Below, piece after piece: positions 1-8,876 of a stretch of 64,000 nt of DNA. The position numbers and the translations under genes were made by a program. The notes below the pieces were generated by a model that worked only from the letters and a program-made list of their open reading frames with translations, had not been told where the DNA came from and did no database searches. Positions within the stretch are counted from its first letter, which is position 1; the number at the start of each line of letters is the position of its first letter. The stretch covers positions 620,001-684,000 of the forward strand of contig NZ_PYFP01000001.1 in assembly GCF_003056055.1 (NCBI RefSeq), in the 5' to 3' direction. This DNA is from Glaciimonas sp. PCH181. Its GTDB lineage: Bacteria; Pseudomonadota; Gammaproteobacteria; Burkholderiales; Burkholderiaceae_D.

Positions 1-53
1 GGATAAGTGGCAAGCGCGCAGTTGGCGTGAGGTTGTGTAGATGGTGATGGCGT

Positions 54-88
54 AAAAAAAGAGGGCGACATTGTCGCCCTCTTTTTTG
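54..88. terminator. Bidirectional rho-independent terminator
   Basis: A perfect stem (61-70 pairs with 72-81) is flanked by an A-run at 54-60 and a T-run at 82-87, so it can act on either strand. It ends the minus-strand TonB receptor gene and whatever plus-strand gene precedes the window. Confidence 0.85.
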
Positions 89-131
89 CTGAATAACCTT
101 TACGTTTGCTACGTAACGGTTCTCAATGGTG

Positions 132-2171
132 TTACTTCAAATCGAATTGCGCTTTCAGCCATACGGTACGGCCCGGTTCATTGATCCGTGTGGTTTGATT
201 AAATCCAGGTATCGCGGAACCGCTGCGGCTAAGGTGTTCTGCATAGACTTTATTGGTGATATTGTCGACACCTGCCGAAATCAGCATATCTTTACGCGGT
301 TTCCAGCCAGCATTCACTGAGAATATCGTAAATCCTGCGCTGGCACCCAAATCTTGCCCGGCGATATTGCCCTTGTTCAGATCAAAACGATTTTGGGATG
401 CAACAGTGCGCACCATGGAGGCGAGCGACCATATTTTATTATCGAAAGTAAGACCGAATTTGCTTTCCAATGGTGGCATTTGACCTAGCGCTGTATGGTC
501 TGTCAAATTGTTGCCGCGTACATAATTCACCGACCCATCAAGCGTCCACAGCTGATTCAGTGCATACGTTGCGCCGATTTCGCCACCCCAGGTTGCTGCG
601 TCGACATTGCGTGCGATAGAGATGCCGCGCATTCCGCCTTTGGTTACATTCGATTGAATCAGAATGTAATCTTTTACAAAGCTGGTGAAGCCAGATGCGG
701 TCAGGTTTAATGGCCCGGCTTTATACAAGACACCAACGTCAATCTGCGCGGTGGATTCTGGATTCATGCCAAAAGCGCTGGTGCTGTTGGCACTTTGTTT
801 GGCGATAATTTCCCAGTAATCAGGGAAGCGTTGCGCAAATCCCAGGCCAGCGTAGGCTGTCATCGGGATGCTGATCAGATCGCGTTCATAACGTGTAAAT
901 CCACTTCCGAGTATGGCATCGGCGGAGTTTCCTGTAGCTTGGCGCAAATCCGCGACATGCCAGAAATCTGTTCGCAATCCAGAAATGACGCGTTGATTTT
1001 CCTTTTCGCCCAGATGTTGCGTCAACTCACCGAACAAGCCGACATTGCGGAATTTGGCGTTGTTAGTGCGCGGGTTATTTTTATATGAAACTGTTTCAGA
1101 TGTGAAGCCCATACCAGCACGGGCACGGTGCAGATTACTCTGTACATCGAAGCCTGCGACCAGTTGTGTTGCGTCACTCAGATTTAATGTGACCGCGGCG
1201 CGACCGCCTTCTGTTGTACGGTCTGGATTCATTGCCATCAGCATCTTGCCTTTTGGAGGCGTCCGTAAGCTGTAGTTATCCATTACATGATCGATGTAAT
1301 TATGATAAATCTGCGCTTCGACTTTGCTAATCATCGGCGAGATATTCCTCTTTTGAAACTTTAGTCCGACAGTTGATCGGGCGAAGCTGGCGCCATCCAT
1401 ACGACGATCGGCATAAGCAGCCTGTCCATCGCTTTTTGCCACCGACAATTCTAGCAGCGTGTTGTCATCTGGTGTCCATCCAAAGGCTGCGCGACTACTC
1501 CAGCGCGTGTAAGAGGAATGCACGGAATTGCCGTTGCCATCGCGATAATCACCGGAATGGGAACGAGTAGCGCCAGCTTCGACATAGAAGTCAGACAGGC
1601 TATAGCGCGCGCTGGCGACTTCATCATGACGATCGAAATTGCCTGTCAATGAACTGAGATTGAACTTCAAACCCGGTGGCGCACGGCGTGTACTGCGCTC
1701 AAACAAGACCGTACCAGCAGAACTGCCAGGGCCGTATAGCACGGTTTGCGGACCTTTAATGACTGTTATTTTGTCGTATTCAGAGGGAAAGATATACGCC
1801 GTTGGCGGGTCCATACGGCCACCGCAACCACCTAAAATTTGTTGCCCATCCATCGCGATATTCAATCTTGAACCCGCCATGCCGCGCAATACAGGGTCGC
1901 CATCGGTGCCGCCTTTGCGGATGACTGAGAAGCCGGGAATAGTTTTCAGATAGTCTGCACCGTCTTGTGCTGGAACCGGTTGGCGGGGGGCTTTTGGGTC
2001 GGTCACGATCGTTAGTGGTGCTGACATTTGCGGTGCGGTCACGACGACTTCTGGAAGTGGTGCGTGTTGTTCTATGATCCGCAAATTTTCTGGCGTCTGG
2101 GCCTGAACATTATTGATAAAAAGGGCGCTTAGAACGAAAGCAATCGGAGTAAGTTTGAAGCGATTCGTCAT
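132..2171 (-). CDS. TonB-dependent copper receptor (OprC/NosA type)
   Basis: Outer-membrane TonB-dependent receptor of about 679 residues. After a signal peptide (ALFINNVQA|Q) comes a plug domain with the block GGCGGRMDPPTAYI and the segment VIKGPQTVLYGPG; the first is typical of the copper-receptor subfamily that includes OprC and NosA. A 22-strand barrel follows, ending in a beta-strand that closes with Phe-Asp-Leu-Lys. An upstream in-frame Met at 2309 would add 46 residues with no signal-peptide character ahead of a good one, so the start at 2171 is preferred, although no strong ribosome binding site is visible there. The gene stands alone and reads into the terminator at 54-88. Copper as ligand is inferred from the subfamily. 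Confidence 0.9.
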   Translation of the reverse strand: MTNRFKLTPIAFVLSALFINNVQAQTPENLRIIEQHAPLPEVVVTAPQMSAPLTIVTDPKAPRQPVPAQDGADYLKTIPGFSVIRKGGTDGDPVLRGMAGSRLNIAMDGQQILGGCGGRMDPPTAYIFPSEYDKITVIKGPQTVLYGPGSSAGTVLFERSTRRAPPGLKFNLSSLTGNFDRHDEVASARYSLSDFYVEAGATRSHSGDYRDGNGNSVHSSYTRWSSRAAFGWTPDDNTLLELSVAKSDGQAAYADRRMDGASFARSTVGLKFQKRNISPMISKVEAQIYHNYIDHVMDNYSLRTPPKGKMLMAMNPDRTTEGGRAAVTLNLSDATQLVAGFDVQSNLHRARAGMGFTSETVSYKNNPRTNNAKFRNVGLFGELTQHLGEKENQRVISGLRTDFWHVADLRQATGNSADAILGSGFTRYERDLISIPMTAYAGLGFAQRFPDYWEIIAKQSANSTSAFGMNPESTAQIDVGVLYKAGPLNLTASGFTSFVKDYILIQSNVTKGGMRGISIARNVDAATWGGEIGATYALNQLWTLDGSVNYVRGNNLTDHTALGQMPPLESKFGLTFDNKIWSLASMVRTVASQNRFDLNKGNIAGQDLGASAGFTIFSVNAGWKPRKDMLISAGVDNITNKVYAEHLSRSGSAIPGFNQTTRINEPGRTVWLKAQFDLK

Positions 2172-3070
2172 TGTGAAATCGTTAGATGCTAAGCCAGTCG
2201 CGACTATGCCTGCTGACAGCGGGGACGCCGCTTTGTTGTCAGCTTCAGCTTTACTCACGATGAGCTTAATGTTTAAAAAAAAACGAAATATCAAAAATGC
2301 TGGCAGCAAAGCGATTGAGTTCGGACGTAGTCGCTACCTCGCAGGCAATCGCTACATTCAGAAACAAAAGTGATATCGGTCGACAGATGCATTCCTACAT
2401 TCGAATACGTTTGGTGCGATACATTCTGAGCACTTGTATCGAGAAAAAATATTGGATAAATCCAGAGATTCGACAAGAAAAATCTATATTTGACAAAGAC
2501 AAATCTTTGTTTTGGTGGGCGGACCGTATCGGTCTATCTATCGAAAGCGGGTGCGAATACAATAGCGCCGCCTTGAATCAAGGGACATGCTGAAGTTGGA
2601 TGAATATGTATTGAATGCGTGCCGTTTATGGATAAATCCTTATTCGGACGGACGTTGCAACGCAGGGCTATTACGCGAAGTGCATGCTGCATCGGCCGAG
2701 AATTCTCGCTTTTTTAAACATCGAAAATCGATACTGCATAGCCAGTACATAGTTAACCTAAGCGCAGTTCAATCAAAGTTAATCAAAGCACAGATGTGTC
2801 ATGTTGAAAGCGCTAGCAAAGCTTATTGAGATTTTTTGCGCCAGTTCCAGTGCCATTCATGTCGGCGTTATTTTTTATCCTCATCCGGTGTATCGCAGAA
2901 ATATCTGACAAGAGCATCTACCCAGATTGCCTCACATCTTTGGGATAAATCCCATTCTTCCGAGAAGACATCTCTGTAAAACTGCGTCATGTCAACTTAA
3001 ACAGAGCAAAAAGGTCCGGTGTAACAGGTACATCAGAAATCATTGTTCACCTCAACAGGAGCATTAAACA
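2172..3070. other. Gene-poor intergenic region
   Basis: About 900 bases, AT-rich, between the divergently transcribed copper receptor and the DsbC-like gene. It must carry both promoters. Short open frames at 2297-2593 and 2587-2829 have no recognisable domain, no convincing start signal and odd composition, and I do not call them genes. No RNA gene was recognised. Confidence 0.6.
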
Positions 3071-3736
3071 ATGTCTATCAAATCCCTTAAGCACCTCGCC
3101 ATCGTGACGGCACTTTCTTTGCTGGCATCATCGCTTCCTGCATCGGCCGCGAACGTCGCCGATGGCTTGCAGCCAAATAAAACACATCAGGGCGGCCTTC
3201 AAAAGACGGGGGCCATTGGCGACCCGCAAATCAATGGCCATTACGGGCTGTTTGAAAATATTCGCAGTACATTCTCGCGTCAGGCAGCCTCGCCACAAGT
3301 CAACGACAACGCTAACAAAAAATTGTGGGAGAGTCTGCCTTTAGACAAGGCGATCAAGCGCGTTAAAGGTAACGGTAAGCGCCACGTTGCAGTGTTCTCG
3401 GACCCTAACTGTGGTTATTGCAAACACTTGGAAACAGAGCTTGCGAACCTCGACAACGTGACTGTTTACACCTTTATGTTTCCCTTCTTATCGCCCAATT
3501 CAAAAGCTAAAGCTAGCGACATGTTGTGTGCAAAAGACCCTGTTGCAGCCTGGGGTGACTGGATGTTGCACGGTAAAGCGGCGGAAAAGAACGAGCAGTG
3601 CGCACCTAAAGTGCAGGAATTACTGGATATCGGCCAGCGTTTCGGGATTACGGGCACGCCAGTGATGATCTTTGCTGACGGCACCCGTTCCAACGGCTTT
3701 ATTCGTGCGAATGCGATTGAAAAAAACCTCAAGTAA
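3071..3736 (+). CDS. DsbC-like periplasmic thiol:disulfide isomerase
   Basis: A 221-residue secreted thioredoxin-fold protein. It has a signal peptide (cleavage near ASAA, residue 27), a low-complexity region to about residue 85, then a DsbC/DsbG catalytic domain. The active-site motif is C114-G-Y-C117, the cis-Pro loop is T196-P197, and C153/C177 sit where DsbC has its structural disulfide. Residues 27-85 do not look like the usual DsbC dimerisation domain, so it may be monomeric or use another partner. RBS AACAGGAG lies just before the ATG. It sits 117 bases upstream of the secretion operon on the same strand, so a role in disulfide formation of secreted or pilin proteins is possible; that link is inference. 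Confidence 0.85.
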   Translation: MSIKSLKHLAIVTALSLLASSLPASAANVADGLQPNKTHQGGLQKTGAIGDPQINGHYGLFENIRSTFSRQAASPQVNDNANKKLWESLPLDKAIKRVKGNGKRHVAVFSDPNCGYCKHLETELANLDNVTVYTFMFPFLSPNSKAKASDMLCAKDPVAAWGDWMLHGKAAEKNEQCAPKVQELLDIGQRFGITGTPVMIFADGTRSNGFIRANAIEKNLK

Positions 3737-3853
3737 GTTTTGGCTAAACATTCAAATTGGCAATCTCGCCGTGATGTATTCGATGCATCGCTACCGATGT
3801 TGGGATAGTGGCGTAATGAAGTATCGCCCCATAAATTAGTTAAGGAAATACAG

Positions 3854-4291
3854 ATGATGCACATCAAACAAACTTCACAACGTGGCTTTACCTTGCTTGA
3901 ACTTTTGGTGGTGCTGCTCATTACCGCGCTTCTGGCCGGGTATGTCGGGCCTAAGTTGTTTGGCAAGATCGAGCAAGCAAAAGAAAGCGCCGCCGCCGCG
4001 CAAATGAAAACGTTGGCCGATGTACTTGGGCAGTACCGCTTGGATACCGGTGAATATCCATCGGAAGAAGACGGTTTAGAAGCCTTGATCGTGCAGCCAG
4101 TAGGACAAGAAAAATGGAAAGGCCCGTATCTGAACAACGATTTGCCAAAAGACCCGTGGGACAACCCTTACGTATGGCATAACCCGGCGCGTGATGCAGA
4201 TGCAACGTATGACGTTGAAATTTTATCGTTGGGTGCGGATGGTCAGCTCGGAGGAACCGGCAAAAATAAAGTGATTACGAGGGGATTTTAG
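3854..4291 (+). CDS. gspG: Major pseudopilin, GspG family
   Basis: 145-residue type II secretion major pseudopilin. The leader ends in RG and prepilin peptidase would cut before FTLLEL, leaving Phe1 and Glu5 in the mature protein. A hydrophobic alpha1 helix follows. The C-terminal half has the GspG hallmarks: YPSEEDGLEAL, WKGPYL, LPKDPWDNPY and a calcium-loop-like stretch (SLGADGQLGG). It polymerises at the inner membrane into the pseudopilus that drives secretion. First gene of a run of twelve plus-strand genes; RBS AAGGAAAT precedes the ATG at 3854. The next gene begins one base after its stop. No prepilin peptidase gene is in the window, so processing must depend on one elsewhere. Confidence 0.93.
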   Translation: MMHIKQTSQRGFTLLELLVVLLITALLAGYVGPKLFGKIEQAKESAAAAQMKTLADVLGQYRLDTGEYPSEEDGLEALIVQPVGQEKWKGPYLNNDLPKDPWDNPYVWHNPARDADATYDVEILSLGADGQLGGTGKNKVITRGF

Positions 4292-4292
4292 G

Positions 4293-4799
4293 ATGAAAAG
4301 ATCATTAACCGCCCTGACTTTTTGCATCGCAGTAGCATTCCCGGCGGTGGCATCGGCCAATTGCTGGATCGAAGCAGGGGATCGCTACAACATTGATCCG
4401 GTGTTGCTGCAATCAATCGCGCATGTCGAGTCGGGCTTCAATATCTCGGCCCGAAACTATAACAATGACGGTTCCTATGACGTGGGACTAATGCAAATTA
4501 ATAAACTACATTTTCCGCGCCTTGCGCCATTCGGCATTACCGAAAAATCTCTGTTGGCAGAGCCTTGTACCTCGGTCATGGTCGGTGCCTGGATTCTGGC
4601 AGAGTTTATACAGCGCGTTGGTTATAACTGGGAAGCTGTCGGCGCCTACAACGCTGGCGTCGGCGCTAATCGTAAGACAGCGCGCAATCGCTATATTAAA
4701 AAGGTAGCGCGACAGTATCGGCATTTAAAAACGCAAGATGGTCAACGTCAGGTGCCCCAGGTCATCCCGGTCAAATCGCAAAGTACGGTCGTGCAATGA
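4293..4799 (+). CDS. Periplasmic lytic transglycosylase (SLT, IagB/VirB1-like)
   Basis: 168 residues with a signal peptide (cleavage near ASAN, residue 22) and a compact SLT domain. The catalytic Glu is E46 in HVESGFN; GLMQIN and the AVGAYNAGVG motif complete the goose-lysozyme-type fold. Its small size matches the IagB/VirB1/PilT class of enzymes that open peptidoglycan for transenvelope machines. It starts 2 bases after gspG and its stop overlaps the gspF start by 4 bases, so it is translationally coupled inside the secretion operon. Standard type II secretion operons do not usually carry such an enzyme; IncI type IV pilus, conjugation and type III systems do. Confidence 0.9.
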   Translation: MKRSLTALTFCIAVAFPAVASANCWIEAGDRYNIDPVLLQSIAHVESGFNISARNYNNDGSYDVGLMQINKLHFPRLAPFGITEKSLLAEPCTSVMVGAWILAEFIQRVGYNWEAVGAYNAGVGANRKTARNRYIKKVARQYRHLKTQDGQRQVPQVIPVKSQSTVVQ

Positions 4800-5968
4800 A
4801 GCAGTTTGATGCATTTCTTCTGCGCGATGGGCTTACGCAGCATCAATCGATACAAGCCACAGATGTCGATGATGCTCGCAAACAATGCGCCAGATTAGGA
4901 CAGGTATTGCGGATTAAGGAAGTCCCGCAACGGGCTAAGCGCCGCAGTAAATTTTTGCTTGGTTTATTCATTCAAGAACTGATTGCGCTGCTGGATGCCG
5001 GTCTGGCATTGGTGGAGGCAATCGAAGCCTTAGCCGAAAAATCGGCAAATCCGGAACATAAAGAAGTATTAGATGGTTTGCTGACCTATTTATATCACGG
5101 TCAACCGCTGTCGCAGGCGATGGCGCAACGCAGCGATATTTTTCCTGCATTGCTGATTGCTAGCGTGGCGTCATCCGAGCATAGCGGGCAGTTACCGCAG
5201 GCGTTACGCCGGTTTCATCATTATGAAGTACAGATTTCCAGTCTCAAAAAGAAGGTATGGAGCGCATTGATGTATCCGCTCATCGTAGTGGCCGTCGGTA
5301 CGTTGATTCTGGGATTTCTGGTGGTCTTTGTGATCCCGCGTTTTGCCACTGTTTTCAGCGGCATGAAAGATTTAAACGGGACTGCGCAATTGATGGTGTG
5401 GTGGGCGGAATTGTTGTCTGAGCGCGGTAGCGAACTATTGATCGGCGCGGCAGTGGGTATCGCTGCGGTGGTGATGGCGCTGCGTACAGCAACTGTGAAA
5501 GCGGGGCTATGGAAAATGGTGTGGAGCTTGAAACGCCTGAATGAACAGCGGGTTCTATTTGTTTTGGCCCGGTTTTATCGCACTTTCGGCCTATTACTGC
5601 TAGGGGGCATGCACGTCGTCGATGCATTAAAACTCACCGGCAAGTTGCTTCCCGCAGACCGTCAGTCGGACTTGCAACAAGTGCTTCAGCACGTCGAAGA
5701 AGGTCGTGGCGTAGCGGGCGCATTGATCGACGCCAATCTGACAACGCCAGTAGCAGCAAGATTGTTGCGCGTAGGAGAAAAAAGCGGCGATCTGGCCGGG
5801 ATGTGTGAACGTATTGCGCAATTTCATGATGAAGCGCTGGCCCGTGCCATAGAAGTATTTAGCAAAGTTTTTGAGCCGGTCTTGATGCTTATCGTAGGTG
5901 GTCTCATCGGGGTCATCGTCTTTTTACTGTATATGCCGATCTTTGAGTTGGCGGGAAGTGTTTCATGA
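4796..5968 (+). CDS. gspF: Inner-membrane assembly platform protein, GspF/PilC family
   Basis: 390 residues with two GspF domains. The first holds LIALLDAGLALVEAIEAL and the second LLLGGMHVVDALKL, each followed by hydrophobic membrane segments; the last segment (LMLIVGGLIGVIVFLLYMPIF) ends the protein in the usual GspF manner. It forms the inner-membrane platform that couples the ATPase to pseudopilus assembly. The ATGA overlaps at both ends (with the transglycosylase and with gspE) show tight translational coupling. Length fits the family (about 400). Confidence 0.93.
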   Translation: MKQFDAFLLRDGLTQHQSIQATDVDDARKQCARLGQVLRIKEVPQRAKRRSKFLLGLFIQELIALLDAGLALVEAIEALAEKSANPEHKEVLDGLLTYLYHGQPLSQAMAQRSDIFPALLIASVASSEHSGQLPQALRRFHHYEVQISSLKKKVWSALMYPLIVVAVGTLILGFLVVFVIPRFATVFSGMKDLNGTAQLMVWWAELLSERGSELLIGAAVGIAAVVMALRTATVKAGLWKMVWSLKRLNEQRVLFVLARFYRTFGLLLLGGMHVVDALKLTGKLLPADRQSDLQQVLQHVEEGRGVAGALIDANLTTPVAARLLRVGEKSGDLAGMCERIAQFHDEALARAIEVFSKVFEPVLMLIVGGLIGVIVFLLYMPIFELAGSVS

Positions 5969-7635
5969 AGAACCACCTAAATTTGAACATGCCAGCTTGC
6001 CTGTCTAGCCCGTTGTCTGACACGGCCGATGGCGTGATTGCCTATACGTTAAATAAACATCCTGAACGGCTTGAGACGATCGCTGAATTGATCGGATTGC
6101 AGTCTGTCTCCGCCGACATTGTATTGGCAGCCGAGTGCGATTTCGACATCATGTCATTGGCAGTTGTGCTGGAAAAACAGATTTTGCCGATTCGCGTGAA
6201 TGAAGTTTTATATCTAGTGATGGGCCGTCCGGATTCGATCCCGGCGCGGAACTGGACGCAACGCCTGTGTAACGAACACGCAGCTGTGCTGGCGATCACG
6301 ATACCGGATGCTGTCACCCAGCGGTTACAGCTAATCGAAGCGCAAGAGCGTGCGATAGATCAGTTCCAGCAAGAACAATCGGAACGCCAAACCGATGACG
6401 TGGCAGAAATCTCGCTGAGCACTATTTCTCAGGATCAAAGTCCGGTAGTTAAATTGCTTAACTCGACCTTGTTTGATGCGTTGCAGTCACGCGCCAGTGA
6501 TATCCATCTTGAAAGTATTGATGACGGTTTAGTCGTTAAATATCGGATTGACGGCGTGCTGCAATTTATTACGCAAGTGCAGGGCAGTGACTTTGCAGAA
6601 CAGACGGTCTCGCGCATCAAGGTGCTTGGCGGTATGGATATCGGCGAACGCCGGATTCCGCAGGATGGCCGTTTTAAGGCGTGCATTCAGTCACGAAATA
6701 TCGATTTTCGGGTATCCGTGATGCCAAGTATTCACGGCGAAGATGCGGTATTGCGAGTGTTGGATAAATCTAGCCAAAATCAAGCAATCAAGCTCGAAAC
6801 GCTGGGCTTCGATAACAATACGCTGGATCGCATCCGCGCTCTGGTAAAAATTCCGCATGGCATGGTGCTGGTGACCGGTCCAACCGGTAGCGGTAAATCG
6901 ACTACGCTGTACGCCACGCTGTCAGAACTGAACAGCGGCGAAGAAAAGCTCATCACGATCGAAGACCCGGTCGAGTATCAATTGCAGGGCGTGCTCCAAA
7001 TCCCGGTCAATGACAAAAAAGGGCTGACCTTCGCCAAAGGATTGCGCTCGATCTTGCGGCACGATCCAGACATCATTCTGGTCGGAGAAATCCGCGATAC
7101 GGAGACCGCAGGTATAGCAGTGCAAGCCGCGCTAACGGGGCATTTGGTGCTGTCATCCGTGCATGCGAACGGTGTGTTTAGTGTGCTGGAGCGCTTTCTA
7201 TACATGGGTGTTGAACCGGCAAGTCTGCTCGAAGCGCTGAACGGCGTTGTCGCGCAGCGACTGGTCCGGCGCAATTGTCAGGCCTGCGCAAAACCCGTTA
7301 CTGATCCAACGCAAATAGCGCTGGCAAAAAAACATCTGACCGATATCTCCATTTTATCGAAGCAGTCTAAGGAAGCGGTTCCCATCAATCTGATGGCTGG
7401 ATCAGGCTGCGCCGCCTGTCGTTCCACTGGTTTTCATGGACGTATAGCGTTGGCCGAGATTCTGCGTTGCAGCGAGACATTCAAGGATGCGGTTCTGCAA
7501 AAAACACCGATGCGCGCGCTTAAGGCAATCGCCAAGTCTGAAGGCTTTATTTCGATAAGCGACGTAGCGATGGCCGCTGTGCTGCAAGGAAAAACTACAT
7601 TACAAGAGGTGCAACGTGTCATTGCGATGGATTAA
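5965..7635 (+). CDS. gspE: Secretion/pilus assembly ATPase, GspE/PilB family
   Basis: 556-residue cytoplasmic hexameric ATPase that powers pseudopilin polymerisation. The N1E-like domain is followed by the type II/IV secretion ATPase core: Walker A GPTGSGKST at residues 305-313, Asp box ITIEDPVEYQL, Walker B HDPDIILVGEIRD and the His box LTGHLVLSSVHAN. A tetracysteine zinc site (CQAC ... CAAC) sits near the C-terminus, as in GspE and PilB. It overlaps gspF by 4 bases. The next gene starts with GTG inside its last codons. Confidence 0.94.
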   Translation: MKNHLNLNMPACLSSPLSDTADGVIAYTLNKHPERLETIAELIGLQSVSADIVLAAECDFDIMSLAVVLEKQILPIRVNEVLYLVMGRPDSIPARNWTQRLCNEHAAVLAITIPDAVTQRLQLIEAQERAIDQFQQEQSERQTDDVAEISLSTISQDQSPVVKLLNSTLFDALQSRASDIHLESIDDGLVVKYRIDGVLQFITQVQGSDFAEQTVSRIKVLGGMDIGERRIPQDGRFKACIQSRNIDFRVSVMPSIHGEDAVLRVLDKSSQNQAIKLETLGFDNNTLDRIRALVKIPHGMVLVTGPTGSGKSTTLYATLSELNSGEEKLITIEDPVEYQLQGVLQIPVNDKKGLTFAKGLRSILRHDPDIILVGEIRDTETAGIAVQAALTGHLVLSSVHANGVFSVLERFLYMGVEPASLLEALNGVVAQRLVRRNCQACAKPVTDPTQIALAKKHLTDISILSKQSKEAVPINLMAGSGCAACRSTGFHGRIALAEILRCSETFKDAVLQKTPMRALKAIAKSEGFISISDVAMAAVLQGKTTLQEVQRVIAMD

Positions 7636-8380
7636 ATATAGCGCTGTCATCGGTGCCGAAATAACGCTACGGACATCCGGCAGTCCCCTTGACGAAGCAA
7701 AAAATAGTGCTTTGCAAGTGACAGAAGCGGGCGAAATCGACCGTGCATCCTCAATTGATGCGCTTATCGCCGGATTGCCGCGCAGCGCATTGCCGATGCT
7801 TGACGCGATTGAAGTCGCGGTTGGTTATCCCTATGCCAACCATATGATTTTGCCTTGGCAGGATGAAATACTTATACCGGCAGATCGTCTGGCCTACGCA
7901 GAATCTATGTTAGAGCAGCAATATGGCATCGTGCGCTCTGACTGGTATTGCGAGATATTTCAGGAACGTTTTGCGTGTCCGGCAATTGCCAGCGCAATCC
8001 GGCGCGATGTCGTGGATGAGATTGTCAGCGCCTGCAAGAAACAAAAATTGCGTCTGCGCCGTGTGCATTCGTTGCTGGCCGACACAATTAACCGTCAATC
8101 CGGCGCGCCAGATGCCGACGCCGTATTTGTGTCGCATCAATCGGGCGGTTATGAGTTTGCCTTCCGCCGCGATGGCATTTGGTGCAACGCTTTTGCTCTG
8201 CGCGGTATCGGCCAGACGGCGGAACAATGTTTGATATCGGCCTCTATGATGGCAAATCATTTTCCGACAAATATCCATTTTAGTGAGTATGCAATTCCGC
8301 ACGATGACGTCACGGCGACAGAGATCGCGACGGCCACCGATGCCGATGCCGCGCTGGAGAATAATCATGCACCTGTATAG
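7616..8380 (+). CDS. Putative PilM/GspL-like cytoplasmic assembly protein
   Basis: 254 residues without signal peptide or membrane helix. No diagnostic motif is visible. It sits where PilM, or the cytoplasmic part of GspL, is found relative to PilN- and PilO-like genes, and the pattern of an actin-like fold (IGAEITL near the start, FVSHQSGGYEFAF in the middle) is compatible with it. The GTG start at 7616 has AGAGGTG upstream and overlaps the gspE end by 20 bases. The 3' end overlaps the next gene. Function is inferred from position; sequence support alone is weak. Confidence 0.6.
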   Translation: MSLRWIKYSAVIGAEITLRTSGSPLDEAKNSALQVTEAGEIDRASSIDALIAGLPRSALPMLDAIEVAVGYPYANHMILPWQDEILIPADRLAYAESMLEQQYGIVRSDWYCEIFQERFACPAIASAIRRDVVDEIVSACKKQKLRLRRVHSLLADTINRQSGAPDADAVFVSHQSGGYEFAFRRDGIWCNAFALRGIGQTAEQCLISASMMANHFPTNIHFSEYAIPHDDVTATEIATATDADAALENNHAPV

Positions 8381-8876
8381 ACGCGGTAGCGTCCCTGCCA
8401 GCACAGTCGATTATTTCCGTCCGGCGATGATCGCTGCGGCTGTCGCCACCAGTTTGGTCGCCGCGGCGGTGCTATGGCAAGACATCAGCGTGATGCAGCA
8501 ACAGGCCGCGCACTTACGGACAGAAAACGTACAGCTTGCCGATCTGCAACGCAGCATCGATAAAGAAAAACGGGCACAGCAACAGACCAACAAAATTTTG
8601 CAACAAGGCGCACCATCGCAGACCGCTATTGCCGCCCTGAAACGGGTCGAAGCCGCCTGGGATGACGATATCAGCCTGCTACGCATGCAGACGGATATGA
8701 ACAAAGGGCGCATGCAATTGCATGTCAGCGCCACGTCTAGCGAAGCGCTATTCGGTTTTGTCGATCGCCTAAAACAGCAATTTGGGAATGATGTGTTTTT
8801 GCAGCAGCATGTGCAAAAAGAGATCGTTACCGATGCATGGTTATTGGATGCCAGTCTGGTATTGGGGTGGAAATGA
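8367..8876 (+). CDS. PilN-like inner-membrane assembly protein
   Basis: 169 residues: a short cytoplasmic N-terminus, one membrane helix at about residues 20-38, a coiled-coil stretch rich in Gln and Glu, then a small alpha/beta domain. This is the PilN (or GspL C-terminal) layout. The ATG at 8367 has GGAG 7-8 bases upstream and lies inside the preceding gene; an upstream in-frame start at 8283 would add 28 residues without membrane character and is not preferred. Its stop overlaps the next start in an ATGA arrangement. Probably pairs with the following PilO-like protein. Confidence 0.7.
   Translation: MHLYRRGSVPASTVDYFRPAMIAAAVATSLVAAAVLWQDISVMQQQAAHLRTENVQLADLQRSIDKEKRAQQQTNKILQQGAPSQTAIAALKRVEAAWDDDISLLRMQTDMNKGRMQLHVSATSSEALFGFVDRLKQQFGNDVFLQQHVQKEIVTDAWLLDASLVLGWK

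Noticed and set aside
2172..2309. N-terminal extension of the copper receptor to a Met at 2309
   Set aside because: The added 46 residues precede a complete signal peptide starting at 2171, and an outer-membrane receptor needs that peptide at its N-terminus.
2297..2829. Open frames at 2297-2593 and 2587-2829
   Set aside because: No domain, no RBS, no signal peptide; composition looks like AT-rich intergenic DNA.
7910..8404. 164-codon minus-strand frame across the pilM/pilN-like junction
   Set aside because: It is antisense to two overlapping, well-supported operon genes and shows no recognisable domain.
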